In this document: positions 6,347 to 14,056 of the stretch, piece by piece | Numbering within the stretch: the stretch's first letter is position 1 | Layout: each line of letters starts with the position of its first letter | From: Lysobacteraceae bacterium | GTDB taxonomy: Bacteria > Pseudomonadota > Gammaproteobacteria > Xanthomonadales > Xanthomonadaceae | Direction of reading: 5' to 3' | NCBI GenBank assembly: GCA_003505795.1 | Contig: DNXT01000245.1 | Coordinates: forward strand, 738 to 21,816 | DNA: 21,079 nt | The notes under the pieces: generated by a model | The model's database searches: none | What the model saw: the letters and a program-made list of their open reading frames with translations, nothing else | Told to the model about the DNA's origin: nothing | Made by a program: the position numbers and the translations under genes

Positions 6347-7801
6347 ATGCTTTTGGCAGACCTCAGCAGCGCGACCTACACCACCTCGTCGCCCCGCCTG
6401 CTTTCCAAATATTCGGCCGCCGCGGACCTGGTGCTGCGGGTGTTCGACCTGGCCATGGTCGTGGTATCGGCGCTGGTCGCGTACCGGCTGCTCTACGGCA
6501 CCTGGGTGCCCGCCGCCGCCTACCGCGTCGCGATCGGAACCACCCTCCTGTACGCGGTGATCTGCTTCGCGCTGTTCCCGCTGTACCGCAGCTGGCGCGG
6601 CCGCGGCCTGCTGCGCGAGCTGCTGGTGCTCGGGGGCGCCTTCGCCGGCATCTTCGCCCTGTTCTCGGTGCATGCGCTGATCGTGCAGTTCGGGGTGGCG
6701 GTGTCGCGGCTGTGGATCGGCATGTGGTTCGCCGGCGGCCTGGCGATGCTGGTGCTGGCGCGTACCGGCCTGCGCATGTTCCTCAACCACCTGCGCAGCC
6801 AGGGCGTGGACGTGCAGCGCGTGGTGGTGGTCGGCCTGCGCCATCCGGTGATGAAGATCCATCACTATCTCAACCGCAATCCCTGGGTCGGCATGAACGT
6901 GGTGGGCTACTTCGCCAGCCGCTACGACCTGTCGCTGCCGGAGGACAGGCAGACCATCCCCTGCCTGGGCGAGCCGGACGAGCTGGTCGCGTACCTGGAG
7001 AACAACCAGGTCGAGCAGGTGTGGATCTCGCTGCCGCTGGGCGAGCGCGACCGGATCAAGCAGCTGCTGGAGAAGCTCGACCGCTATCCGATCCACGTGA
7101 AGCTGGTGCCGGACCTGTTCGACTTCGGCATGCTCAACCAGTCCGGTGAGCAGATCGGCAACGTGCCGGTGATCAACCTGCGCCAGGGCGGGGTGGACCG
7201 CGACAACTACTTCGTCGTGGCCAAGGCGCTGCAGGACAAGCTGGTCGCGATCGGCGCACTGCTGGTGCTGTGGCCGCTGATGCTGGCGATCGCGGTGGGC
7301 GTGAAGCTGAGTTCGCCGGGTCCGGTGTTCTTCCGCCAGCGCCGCCACGGCCTGGGCGGGCGCGAGTTCTACATGATGAAGTTCCGTTCGATGCGCGTGC
7401 ACGACGACAACGGCCCGGTGCTCGCGCAGGCGACCAAGAACGACTCGCGCATCACCCCGTTCGGTGCGTTCCTGCGCCGCAGCAGCCTCGACGAGCTGCC
7501 GCAGCTGTTCAACGTGCTCGGCGGCAGCATGTCGGTGGTGGGGCCGCGGCCGCATGCGGCGCAGCACAACACCCACTACGAGAAGCTGATCCACCACTAC
7601 ATGCAGCGCCACTACGTGAAGCCGGGCATCACCGGCTGGGCGCAGGTGAACGGCTTCCGCGGCGAGACGCCGGAACTGCGCACGATGAAGAAGCGCATCC
7701 AGTACGACCTCGACTACATCCGTCGCTGGTCGCTGTGGCTGGACCTGCGCATCATCGCGCTGACCGCGGTCAAGGTGCTGGGCCAGAAGAACGCCTACTG
7801 A
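6347..7801 (+). CDS. gumD: Undecaprenyl-phosphate glucose-1-phosphate transferase GumD
   Basis: Starts xanthan repeat synthesis by transferring glucose-1-phosphate from UDP-glucose to undecaprenyl phosphate at the inner membrane. It is a 484-aa polyisoprenyl-phosphate hexose-1-phosphate transferase of the WbaP/WcaJ type. Hydrophobic helices occupy about residues 27-145, a CoA-binding-like domain about 150-280, and the C-terminal bacterial sugar transferase domain about 295-484. Key motifs are KFRSMR (345-350), RRSSLDELPQ (377-386, with the catalytic Asp-Glu pair), GPRPH (399-403) and PGITGWAQVNGFRGE (426-440). The ATG at 6347 has an excellent GGAGG at 6334-6338 and gives exactly the X. campestris length; in-frame upstream codons from 6269 lack this support. 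Its TGA overlaps the ATG of a 25-codon mini-ORF leading into gumE. Confidence 0.97.
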   Translation: MLLADLSSATYTTSSPRLLSKYSAAADLVLRVFDLAMVVVSALVAYRLLYGTWVPAAAYRVAIGTTLLYAVICFALFPLYRSWRGRGLLRELLVLGGAFAGIFALFSVHALIVQFGVAVSRLWIGMWFAGGLAMLVLARTGLRMFLNHLRSQGVDVQRVVVVGLRHPVMKIHHYLNRNPWVGMNVVGYFASRYDLSLPEDRQTIPCLGEPDELVAYLENNQVEQVWISLPLGERDRIKQLLEKLDRYPIHVKLVPDLFDFGMLNQSGEQIGNVPVINLRQGGVDRDNYFVVAKALQDKLVAIGALLVLWPLMLAIAVGVKLSSPGPVFFRQRRHGLGGREFYMMKFRSMRVHDDNGPVLAQATKNDSRITPFGAFLRRSSLDELPQLFNVLGGSMSVVGPRPHAAQHNTHYEKLIHHYMQRHYVKPGITGWAQVNGFRGETPELRTMKKRIQYDLDYIRRWSLWLDLRIIALTAVKVLGQKNAY

Positions 7802-7878
7802 TGGACGCCGTGCGCTCCAGGCTGCAGCCCGACGCTGCGGGCGGATGCTCCATGGCCCGGGGCATCCGCCTGGCATGA
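7801..7878 (+). CDS. 25-codon mini-ORF bridging gumD and gumE
   Basis: The ATG at 7801 shares its first base with the gumD stop (TGATG), and its TGA at 7876-7878 overlaps the preferred gumE start (ATGA at 7875-7878). The predicted peptide starts MDAVRSRLQ and ends ARGIRLA, with no recognisable domain. It fills the whole gumD-gumE gap. The geometry suggests ribosomes could re-initiate twice and carry translation from gumD to gumE, which has no clear Shine-Dalgarno of its own. It could also be chance. No function for the peptide is claimed. Confidence 0.35.
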   Translation: MDAVRSRLQPDAAGGCSMARGIRLA

Positions 7879-9167
7879 GCATCCTGTCGCGCGCGAGCCA
7901 GAAGACCAGGACCCGGTGGCTGAACTTCATCATCGAGATGCTGATGCTGCTCGCGGTGGGCTACAACTTCGTGCTGGCGGTGGTGAATGCGAAGGTATTC
8001 ACCGTGCGCCCGGCGATGACCTACGCGGTGGAGCTGCTGATCTACGCGGCCTGCTTCGTGATCGGCCTGTGGTCGCTGGACCGGCGCAGGACCGCGCTGG
8101 TGATCGGCGGCATCGGGCTGGTGGTCGCGCTGATGCTGCTGCGCTTCCTGGCGGTGTGGCAGGTCGACCCGAAGTTCTTCCGCGACGCGCTGGTGGCGTT
8201 CGCGTTCGTGGTGCTGGGCGCGGCATACCGCGGTTCGCTGCCGAAGCTGTTCCTGCGCATGACCCTGGTGGTGGCGCTGGTCGCCGGCTTCGAGCTCGCC
8301 GCGCCGACCGTCTACGGCGACGTGGTCAACCCCAAGAGCTATTTCGTCAACGCCCGCGGCGCCAGCGCGGAAGGCTTCTGGAACGAGGACAGCAACCTCT
8401 ACGTCAGCGCGACCCGTCCCGGCGCGCGCAACTTCCTGCCCGGATCCAACCTGCCGCGCGCCTCGTCGATCTTCGTGGAGCCGGTGACGATGGGCAACTA
8501 CATCATCTTCTTCGCCGCGATCATGCTGTCCTTCGTGCGCTGGCTGCGGCCGTGGGCGCTGGCGCTGTCGGTGGCGCTGATCGGTTTCCTGATCGTGGCC
8601 TCGGACGGGCGGCTTGCCGCGGGCACCTGCGTGCTGATGCTGTTGCTGACGCCGCTGCTCAGGCGCCTGGACCAGCGCCTGTCGTTCCTGCTGTTCCTGC
8701 TGGTGCTCGCCGGCGGCTGGCTGCTGGTGTGGGTCGCCGGTATCCGCGAGTACGAGGACACGATGCTGGGGCGGATCTTCTTCACCGTCGACTCGATCAA
8801 CCGCCTGCCGCTCAGCTCGTGGCTGGGCCTGGACCCGGCAGCGGCGTACCGCTACTTCGACAGCGGCATCGCCTATTTCATCGCCTCGCAGTCGGTGATC
8901 GGGGTGCTCGCGTTCCTGCTGGCGTATTCGTTCCTGATGCTGATGCCGACGCGCGAAGGGCAGTTGTTCAAGAACCTGGCGATCTTCGCGTTCGCGCTGA
9001 GCCTGCTGGTGTCCAACGGCTATTTCTCGATCAAGACGTCGGCGCTGTGGTGGTTCGTCTGCGGCTGCCTGTGGCACATGGCGCCGGTCCTGCGGCGTCC
9101 CGGGCCGGCATCGGTGCCGGCACCCACGGCGCCGGCCGGCGGGCGCGCACTGGGGGTTTCGCCATGA
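7875..9167 (+). CDS. gumE: Xanthan repeat-unit polymerase GumE
   Basis: A strongly hydrophobic protein of 430 aa with about ten to twelve predicted transmembrane helices and a larger soluble loop in the middle (around residues 140-205, containing NPKSYFVNARGASAEGFWN). It is the Wzy-like polymerase that joins lipid-linked xanthan pentasaccharides in the periplasm. Sequence signatures in such proteins are weak, so the call depends on the hydrophobic profile and the position between gumD and gumF. I chose the ATG at 7875 (MSILSRASQKTRTRWLNF) because it overlaps the stop of the preceding mini-ORF; an in-frame ATG at 7845 would add ten residues and is possible. Its stop codon overlaps the gumF start (ATGA at 9164-9167). 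Confidence 0.93.
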   Translation: MSILSRASQKTRTRWLNFIIEMLMLLAVGYNFVLAVVNAKVFTVRPAMTYAVELLIYAACFVIGLWSLDRRRTALVIGGIGLVVALMLLRFLAVWQVDPKFFRDALVAFAFVVLGAAYRGSLPKLFLRMTLVVALVAGFELAAPTVYGDVVNPKSYFVNARGASAEGFWNEDSNLYVSATRPGARNFLPGSNLPRASSIFVEPVTMGNYIIFFAAIMLSFVRWLRPWALALSVALIGFLIVASDGRLAAGTCVLMLLLTPLLRRLDQRLSFLLFLLVLAGGWLLVWVAGIREYEDTMLGRIFFTVDSINRLPLSSWLGLDPAAAYRYFDSGIAYFIASQSVIGVLAFLLAYSFLMLMPTREGQLFKNLAIFAFALSLLVSNGYFSIKTSALWWFVCGCLWHMAPVLRRPGPASVPAPTAPAGGRALGVSP

Positions 9168-10249
9168 GCGCGCAGGTGGCGGGCCATGACGTTGCGCTTG
9201 CGCCGGCGCCGGCGAAGGAACGGGTGCGCGACGCGCGCATCGACGCGACCAAGGCGCTGGCGATCGTGCTGGTGGTGCTCGGCCACGCCAAGGGCATACC
9301 GCAGGCGTTCACGATCCTGGTCTACAGCTTCCACGTCCCGTTGTTCTTCTTCCTGTCCGGATGGGTCGGTGCCGCCTACGGCTCGGCCAGGCCCGGCGCC
9401 CAGGCCTGGCTGAAGCTGGTGCGCACCTTGCTGGTGCCGTACCTGTGCTTCTTCGCGCTCGGCTACGCGTACTGGCTGCTCACCCGCAACATCGGCGAGA
9501 AGGCCGCGCGCTGGGGCAGCCACCCCTGGTGGGAACCGCTATACGGGCTGGTCAGCGGCATCGGCCCGGAACTGTACGTGCAGCCGGCACTGTGGTTCCT
9601 GCCGGCCCTGTTCGTGACCACGCTGGCCTACCTGTACCTGCGCAGGCTGATGTCGCCGGGCTGGATGGCGTTGCTGGCGGGCGTGGTCTCGCTGGCCTGG
9701 ATCGGCTGGTTCCCCGCGTTGAACGTGCGCCTGCCGTTCGCGCTGGACGTGCTGCCGGTGTCGCTGTTCTTCTTCGCGGCCGGCGCGCTCGGCGCGCGCG
9801 CCGGGTGGCTGCTGCCGCGGACCCCGGCGGGCAACGCCATCGCCCTGGCGGTGCTGATGCTGCCGTGGCTGGTGATCGCATGGCGCAACGGGCGCATCGA
9901 CATCAACATGCTGGTGTTCGGCCAATCGCATCTGGCGTTCTACATCGCCGCTCTGCTCGGCACCGCGATGTCGCTGTGCGCGGCGCGGCTGCTGCAGCAC
10001 CTGGGCTGGGTGCAGTGGATCGGCCGCAACACGCTGCTGATCCTGTGCACGCATCTGCTGGTGTTCTTCGTGCTGTCCGGGGCGATGGCGCTGGTCGGCG
10101 GGTTCGGCCCGGCCGGGCCGGGGCCGGTCTGGGCGCTGTTCGTGTCGGTGTTCGCCTTGCTCGCCAGCGTGCCGATGCGCTGGGTGCTGATGCGCTGGGC
10201 GCCTTGGTCGCTGGGCGCGCGCGCCTCGCCGCGTGGCGCGCTGCGCTGA
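9164..10249 (+). CDS. gumF: Xanthan mannose acetyltransferase GumF (acyltransferase 3 family)
   Basis: A 361-aa integral membrane O-acetyltransferase of the acyltransferase 3 family with about ten transmembrane helices. The family's N-terminal motif is present (RDARIDATKALAIVLVVLGH, with the conserved His41), then SFHVPLFFFLSGW (55-67) and ALWFLPALF (142-150). In X. campestris GumF acetylates the inner mannose and its paralogue GumG the outer mannose. Here only one such gene is found, and gumH follows after 49 bases. The sequence looks more like GumF than GumG from memory (for example LTRNIGEKAARWGSHPWWEP), but the two paralogues are similar, so the assignment needs a tree. Start ATG overlaps the gumE stop. 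Confidence 0.9.
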   Translation: MSAQVAGHDVALAPAPAKERVRDARIDATKALAIVLVVLGHAKGIPQAFTILVYSFHVPLFFFLSGWVGAAYGSARPGAQAWLKLVRTLLVPYLCFFALGYAYWLLTRNIGEKAARWGSHPWWEPLYGLVSGIGPELYVQPALWFLPALFVTTLAYLYLRRLMSPGWMALLAGVVSLAWIGWFPALNVRLPFALDVLPVSLFFFAAGALGARAGWLLPRTPAGNAIALAVLMLPWLVIAWRNGRIDINMLVFGQSHLAFYIAALLGTAMSLCAARLLQHLGWVQWIGRNTLLILCTHLLVFFVLSGAMALVGGFGPAGPGPVWALFVSVFALLASVPMRWVLMRWAPWSLGARASPRGALR

Positions 10250-10298
10250 TCCGCTTTCCCCTCGCCGCTTTCCCGAAGATCCAGGAGTCCCGCCCGCA

Positions 10299-11441
10299 AT
10301 GAGAGTCGTGCATGTCGTCCGCCAGTTCCATCCCTCCGTCGGCGGCATGGAGGAAGTGGTGCTCAACGTGGCGCGGCAGCACCATGCCATGGACGATGGC
10401 CATGCCGAGATCGTGACCCTGGACCGGGTGTTCACCGATCCCTCGCAGCGGCTGCCGGCGCGCGAGGAATACCAGGGGCTCGCGATCACCCGCGTGCCGT
10501 ACCGTGGCTCGTCGCGCTATCCGTTGGCGCCGTCGGTGCTGTCGGCGCTGCGCTCGGCCGACCTGGTGCACGTGCATGGCATCGACTTCTTCTACGACTA
10601 CCTGGCGTTGACGCGCCCGCTGCACGGCAAGCCGATGGTGGTGTCCACCCATGGCGGCTTCTTCCACACCGCCTACGCTTCGCGGCTCAAGCGGCTGTGG
10701 TTCAACACCCTGACGCGGGCATCGGCATTGGCCTATGCGCGCATCATCGCCACCAGCGAGAACGACGGCGAGCTGTTCTCGCGCGTGGTCGCGCCCGAAC
10801 GCCTGCGCGTGATCGAGAACGGCGTGGATGTGCAGAAGTACGCCGGGCAGGGCGATCCCGCGCCGGGGCGCACCTTGATCTACTTCGGCCGCTGGTCGGT
10901 GAACAAGGGGTTGCTGGAGACGCTGGACCTGCTGCAGCAGCTGGCGCGGCAGGATCCGGCTTGGCGCCTGATCATCGCCGGGCGCGAGTACGACTTCAAC
11001 CAGCGGGACCTGCGCGAGGCCATCCAGGCGCGCGGCCTCGGCGATCGCGTGCAGCTCAGCGTCTCGCCTTCGCAGGAGCAGTTGCGCGCGCTGCTGCGGC
11101 AGGCGCAGTTCTTCGTCTGCCTGTCGCGGCACGAGGGCTTCGGCATCGCCGCGGTGGAGGCGATGAGCGCCGGCCTGATCCCGGTGCTCAGCGACATTCC
11201 GCCGTTCGCGCGGTTGCTGCGCGAGTCGGGGCAGGGCGTGCAGGTGGATCGCACCGATCCGCAGGGAGCGGCGGCCCGGGTGCAGGCATTGGCGCGGGCG
11301 GCCGATCATGACTACGCTGCCCGCCGCGATGCGGCGATGGCCTACGTCTCCCGCTACGACTGGCGCCATGTGGTGGGACGCTACGTCGACGAGTACCGCG
11401 CCGCGATCGGGGCGCCGCGTGCCCGGGAGGCGACGCGATGA
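10299..11441 (+). CDS. gumH: Xanthan mannosyltransferase GumH (inner mannose, GT4)
   Basis: Adds the inner alpha-mannose from GDP-mannose to the cellobiosyl lipid on the cytoplasmic face. It is a 380-aa GT-B glycosyltransferase of family GT4, the same length as in X. campestris. The N-terminal half carries FHPSVGGMEEV (10-20) and THGG (117-120). The C-terminal half carries FGRWSVNKG (196-204) and the retaining E-x7-E motif, E279 and E287, in SRHEGFGIAAVEAMSAG. The ATG at 10299 has AGGAG about eleven bases upstream. The TGA overlaps the gumI ATG (ATGA at 11438-11441), indicating translational coupling. Confidence 0.96.
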   Translation: MRVVHVVRQFHPSVGGMEEVVLNVARQHHAMDDGHAEIVTLDRVFTDPSQRLPAREEYQGLAITRVPYRGSSRYPLAPSVLSALRSADLVHVHGIDFFYDYLALTRPLHGKPMVVSTHGGFFHTAYASRLKRLWFNTLTRASALAYARIIATSENDGELFSRVVAPERLRVIENGVDVQKYAGQGDPAPGRTLIYFGRWSVNKGLLETLDLLQQLARQDPAWRLIIAGREYDFNQRDLREAIQARGLGDRVQLSVSPSQEQLRALLRQAQFFVCLSRHEGFGIAAVEAMSAGLIPVLSDIPPFARLLRESGQGVQVDRTDPQGAAARVQALARAADHDYAARRDAAMAYVSRYDWRHVVGRYVDEYRAAIGAPRAREATR

Positions 11442-12484
11442 GCGCGTCGACCCTGCCGGTCGGGCGGGCCGCGGCGCGCCCGCAGATCACCGTGCTGTTC
11501 TCCACCGAGCGTCCGGACGGCAAGACCAACCCGTATCTCACCCAGCTGTACGCGTCGCTGCCGGAGCAGGTGCATCCGCGCTTCTTCTCGATGCGCGATG
11601 CGTTGCTGTCGCGCTACGACGTGCTGCACCTGCACTGGCCGGAGTACCTGCTACGGCATCGGTCGGGCATCGGCACGCTGGCCAAGCAGGCCTGCGCGGC
11701 GCTGCTGCTGCTGAGGCTGCAGCTGACCGCCACGCCGGTGGTCCGCACCCTGCACAACCTCGCCCCGCACGAGGACCGCGGCTGGCGCGAGCGCGCGCTG
11801 CTGCAGTGGATCGACCGGCTGACCCGGCGCTGGATCCGCATCAACGCGACCACGCCGGTGCGCCCGCCGTTCACCGACACCATCCTGCACGGCCACTACC
11901 GCGACTGGTTCGCGCGGATGCCGCAGGACGCGCCCGTCGCCGGGCGGCTGCTGCACTTCGGGCTGATCCGTCCCTACAAGGGGGTGGAGACGCTGCTGCA
12001 GGCGATGCGCCACCTGGACGATCCGCGGATCTCGCTGCGCATCGTCGGCAACCCGGCGACGCCGGACATGCGCGCGCAGGTCGAGCGCGCATGCGCCGGC
12101 GATCCGCGCATCAGCGCATTGCTGGCCTACGTGGAGGAGCCGGTGCTGGCGCGCGAGGTGAGCCAGTCCGAACTGGTGGTGCTGCCGTACCGGCAGATGC
12201 ACAACTCCGGCACGCTGTTGCTGGCGCTGTCGCTGGCGCGGCCGGTGCTGGCGCCGCGGAGCGACGCCAATGCCGCCATCGCCGAGGAAGTGGGGCCGGG
12301 ATGGGTGTTCCTGTACGACGGCGAGTTCGATGCGGCGCTGATGCAGCGCACGCTCGACCAGGTACGCGCCGCGCCGCGGGCGGCGGCGCCGGATCTTTCG
12401 CAGCGCGACTGGGCGCGCATCGGCCGCCAGCACTACCGCACCTACCTGGAAGCGCTGGGTCTGGACGGAGAGCCGCTGCATTGA
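11438..12484 (+). CDS. gumI: Xanthan beta-mannosyltransferase GumI (outer mannose)
   Basis: A 348-aa membrane-associated GT-B type glycosyltransferase (CAZy GT94 in X. campestris) that adds the terminal beta-mannose from GDP-mannose to glucuronate, completing the pentasaccharide. Visible motifs are DVLHLHWPEY (61-70), RTLHNLAPHE (103-112), HFGLIRPYKGVE (173-184, the start of the C-terminal Rossmann domain) and YRQMHNSGTLLLALS (251-265, probably near the nucleotide site). There is no classic E-x7-E. The start ATG overlaps the gumH stop, and the TGA at 12482-12484 runs straight into gumJ. Confidence 0.94.
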   Translation: MSASTLPVGRAAARPQITVLFSTERPDGKTNPYLTQLYASLPEQVHPRFFSMRDALLSRYDVLHLHWPEYLLRHRSGIGTLAKQACAALLLLRLQLTATPVVRTLHNLAPHEDRGWRERALLQWIDRLTRRWIRINATTPVRPPFTDTILHGHYRDWFARMPQDAPVAGRLLHFGLIRPYKGVETLLQAMRHLDDPRISLRIVGNPATPDMRAQVERACAGDPRISALLAYVEEPVLAREVSQSELVVLPYRQMHNSGTLLLALSLARPVLAPRSDANAAIAEEVGPGWVFLYDGEFDAALMQRTLDQVRAAPRAAAPDLSQRDWARIGRQHYRTYLEALGLDGEPLH

Positions 12485-12498
12485 GTACGGAGAGCTCC

Positions 12499-13980
12499 AT
12501 GGCGCCGGTACCGCCCGCGCAACGCAGCCTGGCCTCGCGCGCGGCCGGCGGCGCCGCGGTGACCATGTTCGGCCAGGCCGCCAAGATGGTGGTGCAGTTC
12601 GGCGGCATCGTGCTGCTGGCGCGGCTGCTCAGCCCGTACGACTACGGCCTGATGGCGATGGTCACCGCGATCGTCGGCGTGGCCGAGATCCTGCGCGACT
12701 TCGGCCTGTCCTCGGCGGCGATCCAGGCCAAGCAGGTGAGCCGCGAGCAGCGCGACAACCTGTTCTGGATCAACTCGGGCATCGGCCTGGCGCTGTCGGT
12801 GGTGGTGTTCGCCTCGGCGCACTGGATCGCGTCCTTCTACAGGGAACCGGTGCTGGTCACCATCTCGCAGGCATTGGCGGTCACCTTCCTGCTCAACGGC
12901 ATGACCACCCAGTACCGCGCGCACCTGAGCCGCGGGCTGCGCTTCGGCCAGGTCGCGCTCAGCGACGTCGGCGCGCAGGTGATGGGGCTGGTCGCGGGCG
13001 TGGCCGCCGCGCTGGTCGGCTGGGGCTACTGGGCGCTGGTGCTGCAGCAGGTGGTGCAGGCGATCGTCAACCTGCTGATCGCGGCGCTGTGCGCGCGCTG
13101 GCTGCCGCGCGGCTACCGGCGCGATGCGCCGATGCGCAGCTTCCTCAGCTTCGGCTGGAACCTGATGGCGGCGCAACTGCTCGGCTATGCCAGCCGCAAC
13201 GTCGGCCAGGTGATCATCGGCGCGCGCACCGGCGCCGATGCGCTGGGTCTGTACAACCGTGCGTTCCAGCTGCTGATGATGCCGCTGAACCAGATCAACG
13301 CGCCGGCGACGACGGTGGCGCTGCCGGTGCTGGCGCAGCTGCAGGACGACCGCGAGCGGTTCGGCGCGTTCCTGCTGCGCGGCCAGTCGGTGATGGTGCA
13401 CCTGATCGTGGCCGTGTTCGCCTTCGCCTGCGCGCAGGCGCTGCCGCTGATCGTGCTGGTGCTCGGCGAGCAGTGGCGCGAGGCGGTGCCGCTGTTCCAG
13501 GTGCTCACCGTCGGCGGCATCTTCCAGGCGACCGCCTACGCGGCGTACTGGGTGTTCCTGGCCAAGGGGCTGATGCGCCAGCAGCTGGTGTACTCGGTGG
13601 TGGCGCGCACCCTGCTCATCGCCTTCATCCTGGTGGGCTCGATCTGGGGCGTGACGGGAGTGGCCGCGGGATATTCGCTCGGCCTGTTCCTGCTGTGGCC
13701 GCTGTCGCTGGTCTGGATCGGCCGCATCTCCGACGCGCCGGCGCTGGGGCTGTTCAACAACGGCACGCGCGCGATCGTCGGCTACGGCCTGGCGGCGGCG
13801 CTGTCCTGGTATGCCTCGGACTGGTTCGGCGGGCCGCTGTGGCGGATGCTGGCGGTCGGCAGCGCCGCGATGCTGCTCGGTTTCCTGGCGGTACTGGCGG
13901 CATGGCCGGCGTTCCGCCGCGACGTCATGGCCATCGTCGAGATCCGCAAGCTGCTGCGCGAGGCGAAGCGACCCAAATGA
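12499..13980 (+). CDS. gumJ: Lipid-linked pentasaccharide flippase GumJ (Wzx-type)
   Basis: A 493-aa polytopic membrane protein of the MOP/PST flippase superfamily with about twelve to fourteen predicted helices. It translocates undecaprenyl-diphosphate-pentasaccharide to the periplasmic face for GumE. Conserved parts include LARLLSPYDYGLMAMVTAIVG near the N terminus, RNVGQVIIGARTGADALGLYN and MMPLNQINAPATTVALPVLAQ mid-protein, all typical of Wzx proteins of this family. I chose the ATG at 12499, which has GGAG at 12489-12492. A TTG at 12481 overlapping the gumI stop would add six residues. It follows gumI by 14 bases, and 76 bases separate it from gumK. Confidence 0.95.
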   Translation: MAPVPPAQRSLASRAAGGAAVTMFGQAAKMVVQFGGIVLLARLLSPYDYGLMAMVTAIVGVAEILRDFGLSSAAIQAKQVSREQRDNLFWINSGIGLALSVVVFASAHWIASFYREPVLVTISQALAVTFLLNGMTTQYRAHLSRGLRFGQVALSDVGAQVMGLVAGVAAALVGWGYWALVLQQVVQAIVNLLIAALCARWLPRGYRRDAPMRSFLSFGWNLMAAQLLGYASRNVGQVIIGARTGADALGLYNRAFQLLMMPLNQINAPATTVALPVLAQLQDDRERFGAFLLRGQSVMVHLIVAVFAFACAQALPLIVLVLGEQWREAVPLFQVLTVGGIFQATAYAAYWVFLAKGLMRQQLVYSVVARTLLIAFILVGSIWGVTGVAAGYSLGLFLLWPLSLVWIGRISDAPALGLFNNGTRAIVGYGLAAALSWYASDWFGGPLWRMLAVGSAAMLLGFLAVLAAWPAFRRDVMAIVEIRKLLREAKRPK

Positions 13981-14056
13981 CCCCGACCCCGATGCCGCCG
14001 AACCCCGCCGCTCGCCGTCGCCACGGACGGCCTTCCCATTCCCCTGGAGCGTGCCC
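13981..14056 (+). other. gumJ-gumK intergenic spacer
   Basis: A 76-base non-coding gap containing only a ribosome site for gumK (GGAG at 14045-14048). A weak internal promoter upstream of gumK has been described for X. campestris, to my recollection. I do not see a recognisable -35/-10 pair here by eye. Confidence 0.3.

Noticed and set aside
4694..7933. A 1079-codon open frame on the minus strand across gumC, gumD and the gumE start
   Set aside because: It is an antisense shadow produced by GC-rich codon bias. Its product is low-complexity (His, Arg, Gln, Ala rich) with no domain, and it opposes three well-supported genes.
7916..10249. A 777-codon frame that could suggest a gumE-gumF fusion
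   Set aside because: The gumF frame happens to stay open through gumE in the wrong frame; the real gumF starts at 9164 with an ATGA overlap and a family-like N terminus.
11308..13980. An 890-codon frame that would extend GumJ upstream through gumI
   Set aside because: The upstream part is an out-of-frame read of gumI. GumJ homology begins at about 12499.
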